From Flavobacteriales bacterium UBA5869 (GTDB lineage Bacteria > Bacteroidota > Bacteroidia > Flavobacteriales_D > Crocinitomicaceae): 6,956 bases of DNA. The notes under the pieces are model-generated. The model had not been told where the DNA came from and did not search any database. It saw nothing but the letters and a program-made list of their open reading frames with translations. The translations under genes were made by a program, and so were the position numbers. Where the stretch lies: the NCBI GenBank assembly GCA_002432565.1, contig DJFP01000226.1, forward strand, positions 2,820-9,775, written 5' to 3'. Shown piece after piece: positions 1 through 4,464 of the stretch. Every line of letters starts with the position of its first letter. Position 1 is the first letter of the stretch.

Positions 1-875
1 TTCTGAATTACACTTATGGAACAAATGGTTTATCGGTTGCGGCGCCGCTGATTATTAATTACATAGATAGTGCGGTCATGCAGGCGGATTTTAAAAAAGC
101 CCGCGAAATGAAAGTCGATCTGATTGTTTGCACTTTGCATTGGGGAACGGAATACCAGTCTTTACCGAATGCTTATCAGAAGAATTGGGAGAAATTCTGT
201 TACGACCAGGGGGCCGACATGGTGATTGGAGGCCATCCGCACGTGTTGCAGCCGGTTGAAGTGAAAGAGATTAAAGGAGAAAAGAAATTGACGGCGTGGT
301 CGTTGGGGAACTTTGTTTCTAATCAGCGCGACCGGACCAAGGATGGTGGAATGATCCTGATGGCTGAAGTGAATAAAGCCTCCGGTAAGGCAGTGTTGGG
401 AAAGGTAGAGCATGTTTTTACCTGGGTTTTTCCAAGACAGGAAGCAGTTGTAAAGCCTTTTTACATTTTGCCGGATTTTGATTACAATAAGTACCGCACG
501 GATTTCCTGGGTGGAGAGTCTAAGGCAAAATACGACCTCTTTTTTTCAGATTCGAGAGCATTATTTAAAGAGCATTCCAAAGGAACAAGCGAATACCTGG
601 TTTCAGATCCGGTTATCACAAATCTTTACAGCAAGTTGCTGAAAGGGTACTATGCTCAGGAATACCCTTTTGAAGTCTATAAGAATGCAGAAATTATCCA
701 ACCGGGGTTCAGGCAGTTAATTCATAAAGTGTTGGGTGCCGATGGCGAATATCATTGGGTGGTCGGTTACTTTGAAACCGAATCGGATGTGGAAAAAGCT
801 CCAATTCCCGAAGCATTTATAGCCCAGCCTAAAACGGTTTTCATTTCACCAACAGCATATAAAGTCATCAAATGA
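1..875 (+). CDS. CapA family protein (PGA_cap metallophosphatase-like), 5'-truncated
   Basis: This is the C-terminal part of a CapA/PGA_cap family protein, 290 residues from the first whole codon at position 3 to TGA at 873-875. The reading frame is open to the left edge, so the true start lies outside and the ATG at 78 is internal. The first residues, LNYTYGTNGL, match the conserved NYT/NG block of the family. They are followed by HWGTEY (residues 46-51), GGHPHV (76-81) and SLGNFVS (100-106), the calcineurin-like metal-site signatures of CapA proteins. From about residue 125 onward the sequence is less conserved and I recognise no further domain. Family members are named for poly-gamma-glutamate capsule synthesis, but most Bacteroidota copies have no proven substrate, so a role in envelope polymer handling is an inference. 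Any signal peptide or lipobox would be in the missing N-terminus. The stop overlaps the folA start by 4 nt, implying co-transcription. Family assignment is firm; function is not. Confidence 0.9.
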   Translation, partial: LNYTYGTNGLSVAAPLIINYIDSAVMQADFKKAREMKVDLIVCTLHWGTEYQSLPNAYQKNWEKFCYDQGADMVIGGHPHVLQPVEVKEIKGEKKLTAWSLGNFVSNQRDRTKDGGMILMAEVNKASGKAVLGKVEHVFTWVFPRQEAVVKPFYILPDFDYNKYRTDFLGGESKAKYDLFFSDSRALFKEHSKGTSEYLVSDPVITNLYSKLLKGYYAQEYPFEVYKNAEIIQPGFRQLIHKVLGADGEYHWVVGYFETESDVEKAPIPEAFIAQPKTVFISPTAYKVIK

Positions 876-1378
876 AAGTATCATTGATCGTTGCTATGGA
901 CAACGAACGCGGAATTGGGAAAAACAACGATTTGATGTGGCATCTGCCCGCAGATATGAAGTTTTTTAAAGAAACTACAACCGGTCATATTGTAGTTACC
1001 GGCCGCAAAAATTACGATTCCATCCCGGAAAGTTTTCGTCCGCTTCCGAACAGGGAAAATGCTGTTTTGACCAGGAATGCGGATTATGAAGCTCCGGGTG
1101 CTTTGGTGTTTCCGTCCCTGGAAGCCTGTTTAAAGCATTATGAAAATGAAACGGAAAGAACGGTGTTTATTATCGGCGGCGGACAGATTTACAAGGAGGT
1201 TATGGAACTGAATGTTCTAGATGAAATGTACATTACACATGTGGACCATGTCTATGGAGCGGATACCTTCTTCCCGTATTTCGATGAATCAAAATGGAAT
1301 GTGGAAACTGTTTTTCAGCAGGGAGCAGATGAGAAGCATGCTGTTGGGTTTGAAGTGAAGAAGTATATTAGAAGATAA
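872..1378 (+). CDS. folA: Dihydrofolate reductase
   Basis: Cytosolic enzyme that reduces 7,8-dihydrofolate to tetrahydrofolate with NADPH, supplying one-carbon carriers for thymidylate, purine and methionine synthesis. The 168-residue length is normal for a bacterial DHFR. Visible landmarks are the N-terminal strand MKVSLIVAMD, GIGKNNDLMWHLPAD with the catalytic acid D28, F32 in the folate pocket, GRK at 44-46, RPLPNR at 56-61 with R61 expected to bind the folate glutamate, the nucleotide-binding FIIGGGQIY (99-107), and THVDHVYGADTFFP near the C-terminus. Two positions differ from the E. coli pattern: T43 where E. coli has Met42, and N47 where E. coli has Thr46. I believe Asn at the second is common in Bacteroidota. 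The ATG start overlaps the CapA stop (ATGA) and no Shine-Dalgarno motif precedes it, so translation may be coupled. The usual neighbour thyA is not in the window. The stop is TAA at 1376-1378. Confidence 0.97.
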   Translation: MKVSLIVAMDNERGIGKNNDLMWHLPADMKFFKETTTGHIVVTGRKNYDSIPESFRPLPNRENAVLTRNADYEAPGALVFPSLEACLKHYENETERTVFIIGGGQIYKEVMELNVLDEMYITHVDHVYGADTFFPYFDESKWNVETVFQQGADEKHAVGFEVKKYIRR

Positions 1379-1400
1379 TTAAATACTATAGTTAGGAGCT

Positions 1401-1428
1401 GTGGAGACGAGAGACATCGCATCCCCAC
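1401..1428. other. Imperfect inverted repeat between folA and topB
   Basis: A 28-nt imperfect palindrome lies 22 nt after the folA stop. The outer arms GTGG and CCAC pair perfectly; inside, GA/TC, a G-C and GA/TC pair between three mismatches, leaving a 4-nt loop. It is more GC-rich than its surroundings. There is no T-run after it, so it is a poor intrinsic terminator. It could be a weak terminator of the CapA-folA transcript or a decayed copy of a dispersed intergenic repeat. The pairing is seen directly; any function is inference. Confidence 0.35.
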
Positions 1429-1486
1429 CGTATTGTATTTATGCTGTTGATTGTTGAAACATTTTCCCATTTTGTTCAAAACCATC

Positions 1487-1517
1487 TTGCCCTCCCGATT
1501 CCCATTGACTAACTTTG
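1487..1517 (+). promoter_or_regulatory. Bacteroidota-type promoter for topB
   Basis: TTG at 1487-1489 and TAACTTTG at 1510-1517 are separated by 20 nt, fitting the Bacteroidota sigma-ABfr pattern of a -33 TTG-type box and a -7 TAnnTTTG box. The -7 box matches all six fixed positions; the -33 box matches only the TTG core. Transcription would be expected to begin about 4-7 nt after the -7 box, that is around 1521-1524, essentially on the topB ATG at 1524. The box also overlaps the TTG codon at 1515, which argues against that codon being the start. Confidence 0.65.
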
Positions 1518-1523
1518 CTAGTT

Positions 1524-3647
1524 ATGAAATTGTGCATTGCCGAAAAGCCCTCCGTAGCCCGAGATATCGCAGAAGTCATTGGTGCCAAACAACGTCATGA
1601 TGGCTTTTATGAAGGAAATGGTTATTGGGTAACCTGGACTTTCGGGCATTTATGCACACTCAAGGAACCACACGATTATCACGAAAAGTGGAAATACTGG
1701 AAGCTGGAAGATCTTCCCATTATTCCTGAGAAATTCGGAATTAAATTGATTGAAGATTCCGGTGTCAAAAAGCAATTCTCTATTATTGAAAGACTTGTTT
1801 CCTCTTGTGAAGAAGTCATTAACTGCGGCGATGCCGGGCAGGAAGGAGAATTAATCCAGCGCTGGGTTTTGTCAAAAGCTAAATGCAAGGTTCCCATAAA
1901 ACGTTTGTGGATTTCGTCTTTGACCGAAGAAGCGATCCGGGAAGGTTTCCAGGCTTTGAAAACAGGAGAACAATACCAAAATCTATATGCTGCCGGAAGC
2001 GCAAGGGCAATTGGCGACTGGTTGTTGGGAATGAATGCAACTCGCTTGTTTACCAAGAAATTCGGTCAGGGGAAGGCGACTTTGTCAATTGGTCGGGTTC
2101 AAACCCCGACCTTAGCCATGATAGTGACGCGCCAAAAAGAAATTGATGCTTTTCGTTCGGAGGAATACTGGGAGTTGAAAACCCTTTACCGCGAAACAGA
2201 ATTCTCGGCTTCTATTGATCGTTTGAGAACTCAGGATAAGGCCGATAAAGGATTGGCTTATTTGCAACAACATCCTTTTGAGATTACTTCCTTCGAACAG
2301 AAAGAAGGAAAGGAAGGAAATCCGCGCTTATTCGATTTGACTTCCTTACAAGTAGAATCGAATAAAAAAATCGGTAATTCAGCTGAAGAAACACTGAAAA
2401 TTGTTCAGAGTTTATACGAAAAGAAATTGGTAACCTATCCGCGTGTGGATACGACTTACCTGAGTGAGGACCTTCATCCGAAGATTGATGGTATTATGAA
2501 GGGGCTAACCTATTATTCCCGCTTCACAGAACCTGTTTTGGCAAAACCAATTCCAAAGCTGAAAACAGTTTTCGACGATAAGAAAGTAACGGATCACCAC
2601 GCAATTATTCCTACCGGAGTTCAGCCAAGCGGTTTGAGCCACCCGGAACAGCAGATTTACGATATGATTGTGCGTCGGTTTATAGCTGCGTTTTACCCGG
2701 AATGTAAAGTTTCGAACACGACGGTTCTTGGAAAAGTAGGTCAGATCGAATTCAAGGCTACCGGAAAACAGATCATTGAACCGGGGTGGCGCGTTGTTTG
2801 GGAGGAAACCAGGGAACCTGATTCCGAAGGAAAAAAAGCGGTTGAGAAGCCCGAACAAACTATGCCTCATTTTGAAGAAGGCGAGAGCGGACCGCACCAA
2901 CCATTTATTCACCAGGGAAAAACAAGTCCGCCCAAACCATACACCGAAGCAACTTTGCTGAGGGCAATGGAAACAGCAGGGAAAATGGTCGATGATGAGG
3001 AGCTGCGTGATATGATGAAGGAAAACGGAATTGGCCGGCCGGCAACGCGGGCAAACATCATTGAAACCTTATTCAAGCGTAAATACATCGAAAAGAAACG
3101 CAAGAATCTCATTGCTACCAGCACCGGAGTTGGTTTGATCGATACGATTCAAAACGAGCTTTTGAAAAGTGCGGAATTAACCGGGCAATGGGAGCGTAAA
3201 TTGCGTTTGATCGAAAAAGGCGAATATGACCTGGAACAATTCAAGCGTGAATTGATGATCATGGTCCGCGAATTAACGGATGAGGTGATTTTCTCCCAGG
3301 CTCCTGTTCGCATTCAACTGCATACAGATCAACCGGCGGCGGTAGTTAAGGAAAAAAAGGAACGTAAGAAAGCAGAAAAGCAAAGTATCGCTGATTTGGA
3401 TTGTCCGAAATGCAAGACCAGCAAATTAATGACCGGTAAACGCGGAATAGGCTGTAGTAACTTTAAGGTTTGCGGATTCATGGTGCCTTTTGAATTACTG
3501 GGTAAAAAGCTCACGGAAAAACAGCTTACAGATCTTATTTCCAAAGGAAAAACCGGAAAGATGAAAGGTTTGTTAATTCCGGGTTCACACCAGGTAATTG
3601 AAGGAGCAATTTCCCTGGATGAAAACTTTAATATCACGGTAGTTTAA
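1524..3647 (+). CDS. topB: DNA topoisomerase III (type IA)
   Basis: Type IA topoisomerase that cuts one DNA strand through a 5'-phosphotyrosine and passes another strand; topoisomerase III enzymes mainly decatenate replication and recombination intermediates. The ATG at 1524 gives 707 residues beginning MKLCIAEKPSVARDIAEVIG, the canonical start; an in-frame TTG at 1515 is rejected because it lies in the promoter. In order: TOPRIM domain (about 1-140) with E7 and the acidic motif DAGQEGE from D103; ARAIGDWLLGMNATR (about 161-175); LSIGRVQTPTL (187-197); the active-site block LVTYPRVDTTYL with nucleophile Y305 and R307; TDHHAIIPTG (356-365); GIGRPATR (502-509). A Lys/Glu-rich linker at about 608-620 leads to a Toprim_Crpt-like C-terminal domain with a four-cysteine zinc-ribbon pattern (C627, C630, C644, C650). 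The second Asp of the usual TOPRIM DxD is Gly105. Conjugative elements of Bacteroidota often carry a topB, but here the neighbour is folA and no transfer genes are seen, so a chromosomal housekeeping copy is more likely. Confidence 0.96.
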   Translation: MKLCIAEKPSVARDIAEVIGAKQRHDGFYEGNGYWVTWTFGHLCTLKEPHDYHEKWKYWKLEDLPIIPEKFGIKLIEDSGVKKQFSIIERLVSSCEEVINCGDAGQEGELIQRWVLSKAKCKVPIKRLWISSLTEEAIREGFQALKTGEQYQNLYAAGSARAIGDWLLGMNATRLFTKKFGQGKATLSIGRVQTPTLAMIVTRQKEIDAFRSEEYWELKTLYRETEFSASIDRLRTQDKADKGLAYLQQHPFEITSFEQKEGKEGNPRLFDLTSLQVESNKKIGNSAEETLKIVQSLYEKKLVTYPRVDTTYLSEDLHPKIDGIMKGLTYYSRFTEPVLAKPIPKLKTVFDDKKVTDHHAIIPTGVQPSGLSHPEQQIYDMIVRRFIAAFYPECKVSNTTVLGKVGQIEFKATGKQIIEPGWRVVWEETREPDSEGKKAVEKPEQTMPHFEEGESGPHQPFIHQGKTSPPKPYTEATLLRAMETAGKMVDDEELRDMMKENGIGRPATRANIIETLFKRKYIEKKRKNLIATSTGVGLIDTIQNELLKSAELTGQWERKLRLIEKGEYDLEQFKRELMIMVRELTDEVIFSQAPVRIQLHTDQPAAVVKEKKERKKAEKQSIADLDCPKCKTSKLMTGKRGIGCSNFKVCGFMVPFELLGKKLTEKQLTDLISKGKTGKMKGLLIPGSHQVIEGAISLDENFNITVV

Positions 3648-3679
3648 GCACTGCAAAAATGAAGACTTAAGGACCCGTC

Positions 3680-3707
3680 ATATCATGATATCATGTTTTC
3701 GTGATAT
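3680..3707. terminator. Tandem 8-mer and hairpin between convergent genes, possible bidirectional terminator
   Basis: ATATCATG occurs twice head to tail (3680-3687 and 3688-3695) and is followed, after a TTTT loop, by CGTGATAT (3700-3707). The second copy and the right arm form an 8-bp stem with one G-T wobble on the plus-strand RNA; the first copy can pair with the same right arm as an alternative. The junction of the two copies also makes the perfect 12-nt palindrome ATATCATGATAT (3680-3691). It sits between the topB stop and the regulator stop, where a shared terminator is expected, but the stem is AT-rich and neither side has a clear T-run, so terminator activity is uncertain. Confidence 0.4.
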
Positions 3708-3721
3708 AACGAAGAAGGTTG

Positions 3722-4453
3722 TTATACATGCATTAATCGCTGCATCAGCAGGTCTTTCCGCGATTTGGAAACCGGGATTTGTGAACCATTGTCCAAAACA
3801 AGCATGTTATATTCCTTTTGGAATTTCTTGATGTATTTCAAATTAAGCAGAAAAGAATGGTGCACACGCATGAATTTCGATTCAGGAAGCATCGTTTCGA
3901 AAACCTTTAAATTCTTTGAACTGGTGATATGCTCGTTTGTTGTTTGGATCATGGTATATTTACCATCTGCTTTGAGGTAGACAATATCATCAATCTTTAG
4001 AAATATAATTGCATCCAATCCGGTAATCCCGATCATGTCGGACCTAACCAGGTTTTCTTCCGCTTTATCCGGAGAGTTGGGTTGAGTTTCTGCGGTTTGG
4101 GCATCTACATCCTGTATTCGCTGGATGCAGTTTCTTAGATCCGACGAGTTAATCGGTTTCAACAGGTAATCGAAAGCTCCTTTCCGGATGGCTGCAATAG
4201 CGTGTTCATCGTAAGCTGTGATGAACACAACTTTTGTTTCAAAGGGGATTTCATCAACCAGGTCAAAACTGGTTCCGGATTGCAATTGAATGTCTAAAAA
4301 TGCAACGTCGATGCTTCTTTCATCGAAAATCTGCTTTGCCTCTTCGACAGTTGCAACACTGGCAACGATTTCAATTGCCGGATCGATCTTATGGAGCAAT
4401 GCAGCAAGACCTTCTCTGCTGATTCGGATATCATCTAAAATGAGTGCTTTCAC
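3722..4453 (-). CDS. LytTR family response regulator
   Basis: Cytoplasmic two-component response regulator of the LytR/AlgR (LytTR) type, 243 residues. The receiver domain (about 1-115) has the acidic pair D7-D8, phosphoacceptor D54 in AFLDIQL, T79 and Y81 in ITAY, and K99 in LLKP, so every residue needed for phosphotransfer is present. A variable linker (about 116-138) leads to a LytTR DNA-binding domain (about 140-241) with the family blocks DDIVYLKADGKYTMI, MRVHHSFLLNLKYIKKF and IPVSKSRKDLL. The start is GTG (4451-4453): the frame upstream holds no ATG before an in-frame stop at 4472-4474, and the GTG places the first beta strand, KALILDD, correctly. No Shine-Dalgarno motif precedes it. 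It begins 11 nt after the stop of the sensor kinase, so the two form one operon and a cognate pair. It converges on topB. Its target promoters are not identifiable here. Confidence 0.95.
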   Translation of the reverse strand: MKALILDDIRISREGLAALLHKIDPAIEIVASVATVEEAKQIFDERSIDVAFLDIQLQSGTSFDLVDEIPFETKVVFITAYDEHAIAAIRKGAFDYLLKPINSSDLRNCIQRIQDVDAQTAETQPNSPDKAEENLVRSDMIGITGLDAIIFLKIDDIVYLKADGKYTMIQTTNEHITSSKNLKVFETMLPESKFMRVHHSFLLNLKYIKKFQKEYNMLVLDNGSQIPVSKSRKDLLMQRLMHV

Positions 4454-4464
4454 AGTTTCAAGAA

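Noticed and set aside
78..80. ATG as start codon of the CapA-family protein
   Set aside because: The same frame upstream encodes the conserved LNYTYGTNGL block, so the gene starts outside the window.
1454..1479. TTGAAAC ... GTTCAA inverted repeat upstream of the topB promoter
   Set aside because: Six pairs with a bulge and a 13-nt loop in AT-rich DNA; too weak to call an operator.
1515..1517. TTG as topB start
   Set aside because: It lies within the -7 promoter box, and the conserved N-terminus begins at the ATG at 1524.
1679..2056. 125-codon minus-strand open frame inside topB
   Set aside because: Lies wholly antisense to a well-conserved topB; the translation shows no recognisable domain. 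Shadow of the real gene.
2505..2912. 135-codon minus-strand open frame inside topB
   Set aside because: Antisense to conserved TopB motifs (DHHAIIPT region); no protein-like domain in its translation.
3329..3637. 102-codon minus-strand open frame over the topB 3' end
   Set aside because: Overlaps the zinc-ribbon coding region of topB; no own promoter or recognised motif.
1524..3647. topB as cargo of an integrative conjugative element
   Set aside because: Bacteroidota conjugative elements often carry topB, but no transfer, integrase or attachment-site sequence is visible and the neighbours look chromosomal.
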